Positions 44,740 to 56,834 are shown, counted from the stretch's first letter. The stretch is 64,000 nucleotides of DNA from Priapulus caudatus (GCF_000485595.1 NW_014578278.1:17866-81865), one strand, 5' to 3'. Numbers and translations are program-made. Notes: generated by a model not told the origin, from the sequence alone.

Positions 44740-45023
44740 AAACAGCCAAGACTATTTTTTATTACGTAAGCTCTTATTTCATGGTAGTTTAGTGCGAATT
44801 TTGCATTTTTATGGGTTTTATATACACCATAGAGCGCTCCGCTAAATTTAGCGGGACGTGCAGGAGCTCCCGCTAAAGTTGTCCCCTAAAGTGAGGTAAA
44901 AAGCGAGCGACTTTAGCGAATGGAGATTCGTGAAACGCGTCCTCCGCTATTTAGCGGACAACTCGGGAGTTAGCGGAGCAGATAGCGGAAAATATAGCGA
45001 ACGGAGCTTTGTGAAACGCGCCC

Positions 45024-45795
45024 AAGGTCGAAAGTTACTTATATATGCATGGATCACCACATCCAAGCTTCATGAAGACAGAGAGCAATTGACTGTGCTA
45101 TGTGACTAGCTACCAAGTGATTTACTTTCCCGCGTTTTGTGCATCAATATTGTGGCAATTGTGGAAATAATTCTTCTTCCAATCTTGCGTTATGGCCTAT
45201 CATATAGATGGCCAACTCTGATCTGATGCCATGATAAATAGATATATTGCTTAACATCTGTTGATAAAATCAGGCTCGGACAAAATAGTTTCTTTAGCAC
45301 CGTCTAGCTACACGATGGAGGTTTTCTCGGGTTAAGTGCGTCAACCCGAGACAAGTTATCTCTGGTTAGCGTTAACCTTGTGAGAGGAGGGGGTAAGCAA
45401 AAACGTTGTGTAGACTCTACGGGCGAAGGTAGATAGGTGGTGTTGTGGCGATGCACGAAAGTGAACATTCGCGAACATGGCAGAACTGACTAGAGATGCC
45501 GCCACGGGCTGTGCGAAGATGGATGCCTCCAGTAATAACAACGAGGATTCTTTCGAAGAACCGTTTCCTAAACTTATAAAGACTGATCACAGATAGTGTG
45601 CGATTATGCAACTCTTATCGTCGTACCATACTATTGCTGTACAAGAAACGATACTATTGCTGTACAATAAACGATTTATTTATTGACTCTTTGTGAGAAA
45701 CACAACAGAGTTAATTGGCGCAGTCGACTCGTATCAGCTTGCGAGCCAAGTCAAGACTCACACGTCAAGACCGAAGTTGCTACGGACCTACCAAG
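45024..45795 (+). other. Probable LTR and leader of Gypsy element G, first copy
   Basis: Contains two ACAATAAACGAT-like polyadenylation motifs (45640-45670) and a probable LTR end CACAACA at about 45707. A primer-binding-like TTGGCGCAGTC follows at 45714. The LTR start is not fixed. The same sequence precedes gag at 52701. Confidence 0.55.
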
Positions 45796-45843
45796 ATGTC
45801 TGAAACGGCGGAACTGATCAAGCTGCTGCGGGACCAGATGGCG
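45796..45843 (+). pseudogene. Element G gag, first 16 codons, cut by duplication
   Basis: MSETAELIKLLRDQMA is identical to the gag start at 52701 and then stops at the duplication breakpoint, where it runs into the middle of the solo LTR. Confidence 0.75.
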
Positions 45844-46426
45844 GACGTTTACCGTAATTGAATATTTAACAGCTGTGTAGAAATAAATTTAGGCTAATGT
45901 GTGTATTTTACTTGCCGACATCTGACCGGTACTCCGGGCAGTGTTGTGGCCCCTATGTGTGTATCTAAGATATTATGTGTTGCAAGCTAACCCGCACGAT
46001 AGACAGTGATGACGCTAATGTGTGTGTGTCCAGTGTAGAACAGCTGTTTAGTAGCTGTGTAAAACAACGTTGTGCTAATGTGTATGTGTGTTCTTCGCCG
46101 ACAGCTAACCCAAACTAATGTTGTGATGCGGCTAAGGTGTGTGTCTAAACTGTTATTCGTTGAAAGTTGACCCGTACTATGGGCAGTGATGCGGCCAACG
46201 TGTGTAGGTTGTAACAGAGCTGCGCCTATCTACGTGTATATCTATGCAGTATGGAACTAATTTTACCAGTTGTTTGTGTGTCCGGCAGATAAATCCGTCT
46301 CCTTGCCAGCTGGTGTGGTGTAAGATTATGTTTGTGTTGATGTTCTGCTGCCGGTTATAACGTAACCTCAGCTTGTGTGTGAGCTGGTATTAAATGCGTT
46401 CGCGGAATGATATTAGCGTTGCTACA
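45844..46426. repeat. Half solo LTR at the duplication start
   Basis: The 3' 583 bp of the LTR, ending GCTACA at 46426, followed by ATATAATTACACC as in 39787. Confidence 0.8.
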
Positions 46427-47639
46427 ATATAATTACACCACATGTGCATGTAATGCCTGTCTGATCAACTCTAAATTAACACTGCACACCGGTCCCAGAT
46501 GTAGGATGTAGTATAGGCCGTTATTCAATCTATTTTGCACTTTTCCAGTCAAATTATGTAGGATTGATAAAATTTTGACTTGGATAATTTCCTGAATTCA
46601 GTGAAAATAAGTATGGCAAAGCTATATTTGCCACGACCTTCATGCAATGCGTTTTGAATAATTATATGAACTCTTCGTTAATTTTCAGGCCCGTCTCAAA
46701 GTGTGACAATTATAAAAGAAGTAGGCCCCTAAGTATATTATTCAATGGTGGAGCCTTTAATTGTTGATAAAGCTACTTGATACAATAATCACAGCTATGC
46801 ACAACGAATTCCCCAATAATCGTTAAAACACGACAATAATTCAGGACTAGTAGTAGCTTTATGAGCGCAGATAAGTCGCCCAGCATGGTGACCAAAAGTC
46901 GTTATGATTCTGTGGTTTGAATCATTCGGGTAGATTACATGACAGTATGTACCTCTCGTGGTGTCTATCTACAGCAAGTATATAGAGCAACATGAGCATG
47001 TAATGCCTGTCTGATCAACTCTAAATTAACATATCTTGGTATTCTGTCTGCAGTATGATGTGTCGGAGATGTAGTATAGGCCGTTATTCATATATTTTGC
47101 ACTTTTTCGAGTCAATTCATGTAGGATTGATAAAATTTTGACGTCGATAATTTCCTGAATTCAGAAAATAAGTATGGCAGCTATATTTGCCACGAGTTCA
47201 TGTAATGCGTTTTTGAATTAATTTTATAAACTCTTCGTTAATTTTCAGGCCGTCTCAGGCTGTGACAAATGAAAGATAAGTATAATTATTCGAAATGTGG
47301 AGCTTTGTTTGTAAAGTACTTAATATACAATAATTTAGCAGCCTATGCACAATGAATTCCCAATAAGTGTTAAAAAGCACGACAATGCAATTTCAGGACT
47401 AGTAGTACTTAATTATGCAGCGAGATAAGTCGCCAGCAGCATGGTTTGAGCGCAAAAGTCGTTATGATTCTGTGGTTGGAAAATCATTCGGAGGTTAACA
47501 TGGACGGTTGTACACTCATAGTGGTCTATGTCACAGCAGTATATATCTCGCACACTGATAGCATGTAATGCTGTTGATCAAATTTATAGATTAACATCTT
47601 TGGTTCTTGAATGTATAAGGTCGCTATTTCTTAATTACC

Positions 47640-47715
47640 CGACCCGATGATCTTGGATTGATGGGACCGTATGTGAATACCGAACGTCTTATAGCGTTTG
47701 CCACCCAGATCGCTC
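47640..47715 (-). other. tRNA-like SINE head remnant, second copy
   Basis: Noisy copy of the sequence at 41010-41085. Confidence 0.3.
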
Positions 47716-47870
47716 CTCAGACTAACCCATTTTCATTTGCTTTAGGCTTTTTATAAGGAGAGACTTTTTGTCGTGTGCGTAGTGTTAAAAATGTACCTAT
47801 TTTCCACATTTTAAGCCCCTGAGGCGGATGCAGTTCTGGTACATGAGATTATGTCAGTATGTGGTTCTAG

Positions 47871-50800
47871 GGGCGGGCGTTTTTCTAAAAGCTGCCGATA
47901 AATTTAGCCGCTAAAGTTCTGACCGTTCGGCGATCTTTAGCGAACGGAGGCATACGGAGAACTTAATTAGCGACCGGACACCCTGTTTTCAGACGTCGCT
48001 AGTGCCTCCGCTAAATAGCGGAGGATGCAGCAGTCAGCTGGCAGAATAACGGTACCACATGTGTTCAGGTACGTTTATCATAACTAGGCAAGCAGCGCTG
48101 TGTATAGAGATCGATAGAGATACTCTAGACTAACGCTATGGCAGAGAAGAAGCGCCGCCCAAGGTTTACTCGCGCACCAGAACTTGAAATTCTTGTGGGA
48201 TAGTGGTCGGAATACTAGTGTTTATTTTCGGCAAGTTCTTGACAGGCCTGACGTTAGAGGAAAATAAGCGATGTGGAGTAGTATATGGCGACGATGCGCG
48301 AAAAGTTAGTATAATGTCTGATGAGAGCAATTCGCTAATCTAGTGTTTGTTATCATAAGATTAATTTTAGTGTCTATATGGGTGAATGGTAGTCGTGGTG
48401 CTCGCAATATTTGCTTATGTTAGTTTGGTCCTTTCAGGTACTTATTTGTTTAGTATTTGAGGGGATATACATACTGGGATGATTTCATTTATTAATACGC
48501 TAACTTGAGATCTTTAAGCTTAATTGCTATTGACTTTATTAATCAGGGGGTTTCTATTTTATTTATTGAATATTTTCAAGTTATGAACTAAGCATTTATA
48601 TTGTCTCGCGCTGTAGAAAACATCAACACGCACGACCTGAGTAAAAATTTAAACACTTTTTTCTGTGACTATGACCATATATCATTTCTATAGATATTAT
48701 GGGAAGCGATATTAAGACGAACAGGCGAGAATGATGATGCGAGAATGGAGCTACCGGATAAAGGAGTGATCACCTCGAAAAACACAGTTGACGCGTAAGA
48801 AGGCTGGCCGAGCTACTTTTTTTCTTGTAACTGGGGTAGATTCGTATGCACTCAGCCGATTTAACGCCTATTGAAGAAAAGGTCTTAGTACATTATTCCG
48901 AAGTCAGCAAGAAGGCCCATATCCGGGACTAGTGTGTATAGGAAAGCGGGATAGGATAGAAGCTCCTGCTTTCACATCGCGGAGCCTGTGGTCAACGCTG
49001 CTCGGCAAATCACTCTAATCATTCTGGTCTCCAGTTTTCCGAAGTCTGCAGTACAGCCACTTCAACCACATAACACCGATAGCATCCCGTACCGCCACAG
49101 TCATTGCTAAGAGGGTTAACTCAGGGAGGATGGGTTAAGTCAAGCAAAGGAAAGGATTCGCATAAGAGGTATGTTTATCTAATAAATGGTGTCTTTGAAA
49201 AGACCGAACGACTATGGTTTGGAAGCAGTGCGAGCTAGAAACCGATCGTGTGGCATGGACTTCGTTTGCGTACCATGAAAGAAGAAGACTTGAATGTAGC
49301 GTCCTAAACTTAGATTATCGTTTTAACGAGGCAGCGACTAAAGTTGAAAACGCAAAATTAGGACGAGCAATGCACGAGTGAAACATGCTAATGTGCACAA
49401 AGTAGAGTGAGCACAAGCTTGTAAAGCGTAAGAAGCGAAAAACAAACACATATAGTTTTTGCATTGTATATATCATTGGTGATCTTTATCATTATTATTG
49501 TATACACATTTATTTGTTATCTATCATAGTAATGTTATCATCCTCTATCCTAATATGTTCATCACTTAGCTAATCAGTGACAATGTTATTATTTATCTAT
49601 CATGTAATTCATGCATTTACATCAATATATTAGTTATTATATTAAAAGAGCCTATTATAGCAGGTATTAGTAAGCTGTTGCTATATATGGTTATGTTTAA
49701 TATATCAATATTTTTTCATATTATATGTAAATCAGAACCGCACATTAACAAATCGATAGTCTAATTAATGGAGGACGACTATAATGATTACAACTGTAAA
49801 TCATTTCAAGAACTTTCCTTGCCATGCTCTCAATTATCATTCTTTATTTACTTATTTTATCTCTCCAAACTGATACTAGCATTAACTGTAAGCCATGATC
49901 TTGTGTAAATGTTTATAAATGACGGTTTTTGTTGAGTGATATTAATATACCTCAATTTTAGTATTACATATGAAATTAAAATATATAAAAGATTTTCATC
50001 TTGTTTTTTTTAGTTGTAAGGCCAGACGTTTTACGTTTGCACTTATACTTGAAGCTTCTCTTAAATTACATATCATTTCAGTTTTTACATTGCAAATCTT
50101 TGTTGGTATCCGCTGCTCCCGCACGCCTCCCTCTGCATTGTCATTAGGTTCTTCTCGCCGCACATATAGCGGTCACGCGTCGCGAATTCAGACTATATTT
50201 CTCATCAGGGAGAGTGGGATCTTCTCGGTACTTGCAAATGTTATGTAGTACAGCGGGTTGCATAATTATCACGAGCAATGCTTTGTCGGTATATGTCGTA
50301 GTGCTGCCGAGCGTGTACACAGTATATAGGTTTAAGGCTCGGAAGCAGTAAGTTTCACACACAATGCACAGTCTAGTTTGTACCGGTGTGTGCCATTTAG
50401 TGAGCTACCGGGATATTCTAGGGATTCGGGTATTCTGTACGCATTTGGATTAGATAGATGTTCAATGGATATGGTCGAAGTGTTAATAAACCACTGTAGC
50501 AAAAACCAAACGTGATGTTTGCAGTTGTGCGAAACGGTATTTCCATGTGTGAGTATTTGAAAAACGCGAGTCGTGATCTGCGGGCCAGAGAGCGCACAAT
50601 GTTCGACAAGGTTCTAGGTTAGGCGCTGCTATCATTGCACGTTTTATCGCGTGGTATCGTTTTGTGTTTACGATATATAATGTTCAATTCGACTTTAGCT
50701 GCCGCGTATTGAACGTCTAGTATGTGTCATCTAGACACACATCCGACAGTGACTTAGGACGTTGCAGCGCTGACGTTGTAGGGAGACCAGTTTTTACCTT

Positions 50801-51933
50801 TCTATAGGTGTTGTTCAGGGGACTGGGCCGGTGATCTTCAGGACGTAACATGCTGGTTGGTGATATTTGCAGTGTCGCTGAACCTCTGTATAATTCTATT
50901 CTTGACAGGATGCCTTGCTGATTTCCCGTAGTATCGCTAGTTTGCTGAAATACTTCCATTGCGTATTATCATAGAGCGCAAACGCTTGCAGAGAGGTAGG
51001 TATGGCCCTAGATATCTATTGACTATCTTTGGCGAGAGCTCTTATTCAAGTTGATTCACTACGCATAAACAACATGACCCTAGGGCATTATATTCTACAT
51101 TATTTTTGCTGTCATATGTATGCATCACAACTGGATCGTTCTGTCTCTAAAGCTTCTTTTCTCTTCGGCAAGCGACTATTTTCCATGTTCTCTATTCATA
51201 TGGTCTGACTCAGAATAAAAGATTTTGCCATGAAGGCTTCCCTCGCGCTTTGCGCACACTCTTGCGTCGTTGTTGTGGCATGACGTATGAAATCACATAC
51301 TGATGAGCGTAAATAACCTAAGCATTGTATGATTGCTGTTTTTGGGCTAGTGCTAATTACTGTACGCATCGGTGTGGCCAACTGCTACGGAACTCGTTAT
51401 AACGTCTGACATCAAGAAGTTGGTGCTTGTGTAACTGCTTGGTGCTAACTTAACAGGCTTTGGTTGCTCCAATCAGTAATTCTCGACACCCGGTAGAACG
51501 TACGTAATCGTGGCATAAAATATTGCAATACTACATGGCATGGTCTACTCTAGCCGGATTATACACAACCTGTTGGTCATCTCTTAGTGCAGTTTAAACA
51601 AACGTTCTTGTTACTCATGGACAGTGCCCGATTAGACAGCCAAGACTATTTCTTGTATGTACGCCTTAAGCTCTGCTATTTCATGGTAGTTTCGTGCGAA
51701 TTTTGACATTTTTATGTATTTATTACACAATAAAGCGTTCCGCTAAATTTAGCGGACGTGAGGAGCTCCCGCTAAATTTGTCGCCCTAAGTGAGGTAAAA
51801 AGCGAGACGACTTTAGCGAATGGAGATTCGTGAAACGACCGTCCTGCAGCTTATTTAGCGACGAACGTGGGAGTTAGCGAGGAGATAGCGGAAAACTACA
51901 GCGAAACGGCTGATCTTTAGTGAAGTCGCGCCC
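47871..51933 (-). mobile_element. PIF/Harbinger element (d), indel-ridden copy of (c)
   Basis: Same ends, same flanks and same gene layout as 41242-45023. Traces of Myb exon 1 (48138), the accessory coiled-coil (about 49140-49400) and the transposase (51230 to 50090, minus) are all broken by frequent single-base indels. Because flanks are duplicated too, it is part of the segment copy, not an independent insertion. Confidence 0.85.
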
Positions 51934-52182
51934 AAGTCGAAAGTTATTATATATGGAAATTGATGGTCCACACATCCAAGCTTCTATGAGAACTAGAGGC
52001 AATGTTAGACTGTGCTATTGACTAGGCACCAATTGTTTTACTTTCCCCGTTTGTAGCTTAAAACAACCAATATTGTGGCATTGTGGAAATAAATTCTTTT
52101 CAATCTTGCGTTATGGCTATCATATAGATGGGCCACCTCTGCTGAGATAATGAGCATGATAATAGATAAAGTTAGCTTAACA

Positions 52183-52700
52183 TCTGTTGATAATAGGCTC
52201 GACAAAATAGTTTATTTACCCGTCTTAGCTGAGCACGATGAGGTTTCTCGATTAAGTGCGTCAGGTGAGAGCCAAGTTATACTCTGGTTAGCGTTACCTG
52301 TGAAGAGGGTACGCAAACGTTGTGTAGACTCTACGGCGTAAGTAGATAGGGTGTAGTTGTGGCGATGCACGAAGTGAACATTCGCAAACATGGCAGAACT
52401 GACTAGAGATGCGCCACGGGCTGTGCGAAGATGGATGCCTCAGGTAATAACAACGAGGATTCTTTCGAAGACGTTTTCTAACTTATAAAGACTGATCACA
52501 GATAGTGTCCGATTATGCAACTCTTATGGTCGTACCATACATTGCTGTACAATAAACGATACTATTGTGTGACAATAAACGATTATTTATTGACTGCTTT
52601 GTGAAAACAACAGAGTTAATTGGCGCAGTCGACTCGTATCAGCTTGCGAGCCAAGTCAAGACTCACACGTCAAGACCGAAGTTGCTACGGACCTACCAAG
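52183..52700 (+). other. Probable LTR end and leader of Gypsy element G
   Basis: ACAATAAACGAT motifs at about 52550-52580, LTR end near 52612 and primer-binding-like TTGGCGCAGTC at 52619. The true LTR start is unresolved. Confidence 0.5.
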
Positions 52701-53388
52701 ATGTCTGAAACGGCGGAACTGATCAAGCTGCTGCGGGACCAGATGGCGGAATTGAGGGAGCGTTCGGAACGTGAACAGAAGGACATTCGTCGTCAACATC
52801 AAGAACAGATGGACGCGATCAAAGCACTTTACAGCAACGTCCCCAACGTCACGTCACTAGTGGGTTCCTCTACACCTGCTTTTGCCCCCTTTGACTCCAC
52901 GTCGGAGCTGTGGACTGACTATTGGGCCAGATTTTGCACCTTCGTCGGGGCCAATTCCGTTCCTGATGAGCGAAAGGGGCAAGTATTCCTCACCAACCAG
53001 TCGCCCACGGTCTACAAACTTCTGGCCAATCTCGCCGCACAGCATACCCCGCCCAAAGACATCAACCAGCTTACCGTGGACGAGATCGTTACCTACATGA
53101 AGGACCAATTTGATCCGAAACGATTCATCGTCCGGGAACGATTCAAGTTCTGGAGCGAAATGCAGCGGAAACCAGGCGAGACCATACAGGAACTAGCTGC
53201 TCGGATACGCCAAGACGCAGCTACCTGCGATTTCACGTCGATCAAGGACCCCCAGGATGAAGCCCTCCGGACCCGATTCATCTGTTCGGTCAGCAACGAG
53301 GCAGTCCTAAAGGCCCTCTTCAAGATCAAAGGCGATGAATTGGATTTTGCCCGGGCAGTGAACATTGCTATCGAGACTGAGGATGCCA
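52701..53388 (+). pseudogene. Element G gag (capsid), 3'-truncated
   Basis: Start chosen at the ATG 52701 (AAG-ATG-T context, preceded by the leader) rather than the longer upstream frame. A coiled-coil N-terminus (LIKLLRDQMAELRERSEREQ) precedes a retroviral-type gag with SELWTDYWARFCTFV, FKFWSEMQRKPGETIQEL and DPQDEALRTRFICSV. The order and spacing match Mag/K02A2.6-like Gypsy gag, as in element C. After 53388 similarity stops and the frame continues only to 53504 in unrelated sequence. No nucleocapsid or pol follows. Confidence 0.78.
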
Positions 53389-53897
53389 CATGTAGCTTCT
53401 TATTGTTTGATTACTATACATGTACTAGCTTGCTAACCTCAATTCGTTTAGGTGAGATAACAAAACTGCTTTTCCTGGAGACGGGGGTAAATAACCTGAG
53501 ATAGTTGTCTCAGGTTAACGGCGTATTGTTTAGATGTAGCTTTTGTTATATCAGATATTTCATTGTAATTTAATCTCACTGCAACGATGTTTCACGATGG
53601 CCCATGAGTGGGTTGACATTATTTCTTATGACTATTTCTTCCACTAAATTGGGTGAAAAACATACTCGGTTGTGAAAATGTTTAAGTTAATTGAAACATG
53701 TGCCTCCTAATTTTTTCCGGATGTTCGAACGCCGTCCAAAAGGTCTAACCAGGTGTCCTCCGCATCGGTAAGTTAAGATAATCTTGATAATCTTGGCCAT
53801 CTCCTCTATTCGGCTGATTTGATTACTGTCCAATCGGGGTCATTCATTTATTTTGTATGCAAATTATGCGTAATTTTTAACCTCCGGGTGAAGCTTA

Positions 53898-54037
53898 TAA
53901 GGGAGCGTTTATAAAGTATGTATGCAATATAGGGGGAGGGGTAAAAATTTGTCATTTTCTCCTATGTACATAATGCGTACATGGGGGGGGGTAAAATTTG
54001 CAAGCATTTTGCATACATACTTCATGAACGGCCCCTA
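53898..54037. mobile_element. Short MITE, ~140 bp
   Basis: AGGGAGCGTTTATAAAGTAT at the left and the complement of AGGGGCCGTTCATGAAGTAT at the right form a long imperfect inverted repeat ending in GTATGCAA on both sides. The target duplication is unclear. Confidence 0.7.
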
Positions 54038-54097
54038 AGCTACCGCGGGTTTATATAGAGTCATGGTGAAGCATGGTCTTAGGTACATTCCTATGTA

Positions 54098-54272
54098 CAG
54101 TCGTGCCCCTATATACCGCCCACATTGGGATATTTTGATTTGGGCATTATAGAGAGTTTGGCGTTATAAAGCTGTTTAAATATAATTTAAATACATTGAT
54201 TTATGGGAGATTGGTTATTTTGAAAAAGTGAGGTTCGCATTATAGATGGGGACAGTATATGGGGTACGACTG
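54098..54272. mobile_element. Pogo/Tigger-like MITE, 175 bp
   Basis: Ends CAGTCGTGCCCCTATA and complement CAGTCGTACCCCATATA, flanked by TA on both sides (54096-54097, 54273-54274). CAGTCG-type ends and a TA target are typical of the pogo branch of Tc1/mariner. Non-coding. Confidence 0.82.
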
Positions 54273-54535
54273 TATTTAAATTCAGGTCGTTGTCGTTATC
54301 TGGATACAGCCTTCATATTTCCATCGTCAGGGCAGGGCATTCAAGGCGTACAATCTGCCTCACTAGTCCTCTGATCATGTGGCAGTCAATACCTTTTTAG
54401 CCAACTTAATTGGGGCTTTAATGTTTAGTTTACGCCCATCATACGTTCGTCTGTAAATTTCCCTGGATGCCATGTTGCACGTTGACTTCATTTTTTGGGT
54501 GTAATTTGTAATAAGTTTTTTGGTTTGAATTACAG

Positions 54536-54716
54536 ATTTGTCAATACATGTCAAGTGGAGTTGAGGAAAACCTCAACAAAAAATCATTCAGTCTCTTGAC
54601 CGCCGACCTGATGGTGGCGATCTTTGGGACTGAAACCCTATCGACGCACATCATAAAGAAGATAAAAAATTGTGAAATACAATCGCTGGACCAGGTGAAG
54701 CTGCAGGCGATAATAG
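54536..54716 (+). CDS. BEN-domain protein, exon
   Basis: Between an acceptor (TTACAG, 54530-54535) and a donor (G|GTAAGG at 54717) lies a 60-codon open exon, phase 1 at its end. The sequence SFSLLTADLMVAIFGTETLS and LDQVKLQAIIG matches the first half of a BEN domain, a DNA-binding or protein-binding fold of animal chromatin factors that also occurs in some viruses and transposons. The upstream exon is not in the window. The insertion-rich DNA before it, or the BEL element after it, may have cut the gene. Confidence 0.6.
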
Positions 54717-54963
54717 GTAAGGAAATTTAAGTACGCAGTGCAGTGCTACAATGATATTTTGCCTTTGAGGCTGTATGTATTGTACATAGCAGCTGGATCG
54801 TAAGAAAACCTCTCGCATCAGTCAATATTGTAAGAGTATTGGAAATACCCTATGAATCTGCAGGCCAGATATGGTACGTGGCACGTAGTTTTACAGCAGA
54901 ACCTTATTATGACAAACAATCTCTAGGTCCAGCAACTTAAAATGATTTTTTTTTTCTTTTCAG

Positions 54964-55061
54964 ACTACGTTGTGAAAAATTTCCCAACAATACCAATCGG
55001 CATGATAAGGATGGTCATGCGACAAAAATTAAATAATTCAAAAACTGTTGGGAAAAAATAG
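54964..55061 (+). CDS. BEN-domain protein, last exon
   Basis: After a polypyrimidine tract and CAG (54961-54963) the exon completes the split Asp codon and continues in frame (YVVKNFPTIPIGMIRMVMRQ) to a TAG at 55059. It forms the second half of the BEN fold. An AATAAA follows at 55112. Two exons, matched phase and a polyadenylation signal make a real spliced gene end likely. Confidence 0.6.
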
Positions 55062-55111
55062 AACTGCATTTTTATCAGTATACATGTATAATTTGTATCT
55101 GAATTACATGC

Positions 55112-55117
55112 AATAAA
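55112..55117 (+). terminator. Polyadenylation signal after BEN exon
   Basis: AATAAA 50 bp after the stop codon. Confidence 0.5.
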
Positions 55118-55145
55118 GATTTAATAATAAGAATAATAATCGTGG

Positions 55146-55345
55146 TAAAATGCATTTTTGGAGTGCATTTTTGTGGAAAAATGCATTTTTGAACTGCACC
55201 TTTGAAGTACATTTTTTTGCATGGTAAAATGCATTTTTGAACTGCACTTTTGAAGTGCATTTTTGTGGAAAAGTGCATTTTTGAAATGCATTTTTCAAAA
55301 TGTACTATTAGTCCGAAATCAATGCCTTTTAAAAATGCATTTTTT
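55146..55345. repeat. TGCATTTTT minisatellite
   Basis: Repeats of TGCATTTTTG with GAACTG or GTGGAAAA spacers, about ten units, adjoining element E. Confidence 0.85.
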
Positions 55346-55349
55346 TGAC

Positions 55350-56834
55350 TAGGGAACATTTGATAATGAGCCGCAGTCCTACAACACATGGAAAAGGAGC
55401 TTTCAGTCAAAGATGAGAGAGCTTGACGTCAAACCCTTAGAGGAATTGGATCTTCTGCATAAATGGGCAGGACCTGAGTCCCAGGGACAGGTTAGAAGCT
55501 TGAAGGATGCAAATATGCACAATCCACAGCGAGGTTTACAAAGAGTTTGGGAGCGGCTAGACGAACGTTATGGTGCTCTAGAGATGATCGAGTCCTCTCT
55601 ACGACGAAAGTTAGACAGCTTTCCAAAGTGGACCATCAAAGAACCAAAGAAGCTGTATGAGCTCTCAGACATCGTCTCAGAAATTGAATCCATCAAAGAA
55701 GATCCACGGTATCAGTCACTACTAGGCTATTTTGATTCATCATCTGGCGTTACACCCATTGTAAACAAGCTACCTTACAACATGCAGGAAAAATGGACTA
55801 CAAGCGCAGTTAGATACATTGAGCGAAACCAAGTAATCTATCCTCCCTTCAGTCACTTTGCCCAGTTTCTCCGGGAACAAAGCAAGATCCGCAGTAATCC
55901 GAGCTTTACATATGCTGGCGCTAAGCCATCCGGGGAGAATTACCAAGCAACACGGAGAGGTCCACCTGAAATTAGTGCTAGGAAGACTAATGTGGACCAA
56001 GACCTCGCCACCTCATTCAGTCGAGATGCCAATCTATGTCCCCTACACAACACTAGACACTCGCTAGACCAGTGCAGGAAGTTCCGGGATAAACCTATCG
56101 ACGTCAGAAGAAAATTCCTGCAGGAAAAGAATCTGTGTTTTCGCTGCTGTTCTCCAGAGCACAGACGTCAATATTGTAGATCAGTCATCAAGTGTGAGGA
56201 ATGTAGCAGCGACAAACATTCAACAGCTCTACAATTCGACTACAACGAGATTAAGCGACCATTTAGCAGTTCGGGAAGTCACGGCGGGGAGCCATCGAGT
56301 GTATATCATGGACGATACCCAAATGCACTAAATGGGAAGAAGTCAGAGGACATCAATTCAGCATGCGCTCAAATTTGTGGACAAAACTTCAGTGGGAAAT
56401 CATGCGCTAAAGTAGTTCTGGTTGAGGTGTACCCAAAAAACAATCATGGGAAATCTAAGAGGATGTATGCACTATTAGATGACCAGAGTAATCGATCTTT
56501 GGTGAAGCCGGAATTCTTTCAGCATTTTACAGGCGACTACCCCCAGGTAACATATTCCTTGTCTTCCTGCGCGGGAGTGATAGACGCATCAGGACGCGGA
56601 GCAGAGGGATTTGTCGTAAAAAGTGTGAACAGTACGACAGTCCTAGATCTACCTGTACTTACGGAATGTTCCGAAATCCCTGATATAAGAGATGAAATCC
56701 CTACTCCTGAGGCGGCAATGTGTCATTCACATTTACGAGACATATCTTGTATGATTCCCAAGCTCGAACAAGATACACAAATACTGTTGCTCATAGGAAG
56801 AGACCTGACGGAAGCTCATCATGTTCTGGATTAA
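55350..56834 (+). pseudogene. Element E gag-protease
   Basis: Open from about 55350 to a TAA at 56832-56834. The first residues FDNEPQSYNTWKRSF are the standard BEL/Pao gag start region minus its N-terminus. A Cys/His-rich segment lies at 56034-56225 (CPLHNTRHSLDQC, LCFRCCSPEHRRQYC, KCEECSSDKHS). An aspartic protease with MYALLDDQSNRSLV follows, the Asp at 56479-56481. Next is a linker to pol in the same frame after the stop. The frame is intact apart from its missing start. Confidence 0.82.

Larger units (their letters stand above)
41242..45023 (-). mobile_element. PIF/Harbinger element (c), potentially autonomous design
   Basis: Ends GGGCGCGTTTCAC (41242) and its complement (to 45023). The flank is CAG on the left (41239-41241) and AAG on the right, fitting a CAG target with one change. 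Two divergent genes: a Myb/SANT-like protein on plus (41509-42646) and a DDE transposase on minus (44412-43294), the standard PIF/Harbinger pair. The 85-bp N gap at 44655-44739 lies near the right end. Confidence 0.9.
45844..52745. repeat. Direct tandem copy of 39.2-45.8 kb
   Basis: Starts inside the solo LTR (CGTTTACCGTAATTGAAT, as at 39193) and ends at the same gag codons as 45843. Everything between is colinear: half LTR, two array units, SINE-like piece, PIF/Harbinger element and element G leader. To about 46915 the match is clean. From 46915 to about 52600 there are very many one-base insertions and deletions. Confidence 0.88.
53389..54535. other. MITE-rich non-coding block after gag G
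   Basis: Holds a perfect 10-bp hairpin (53492-53501 with 53508-53517), a MITE at 53898-54037, a pogo-like MITE at 54098-54272 and, at its end, a splice acceptor (TTACAG to 54535). No coding gene seen. Confidence 0.6.

Noticed and set aside
50144-51381. Independent second transposase gene
   Set aside because: It is the noisy duplicate of 43294-44412 with the same flanks, not a separate gene.
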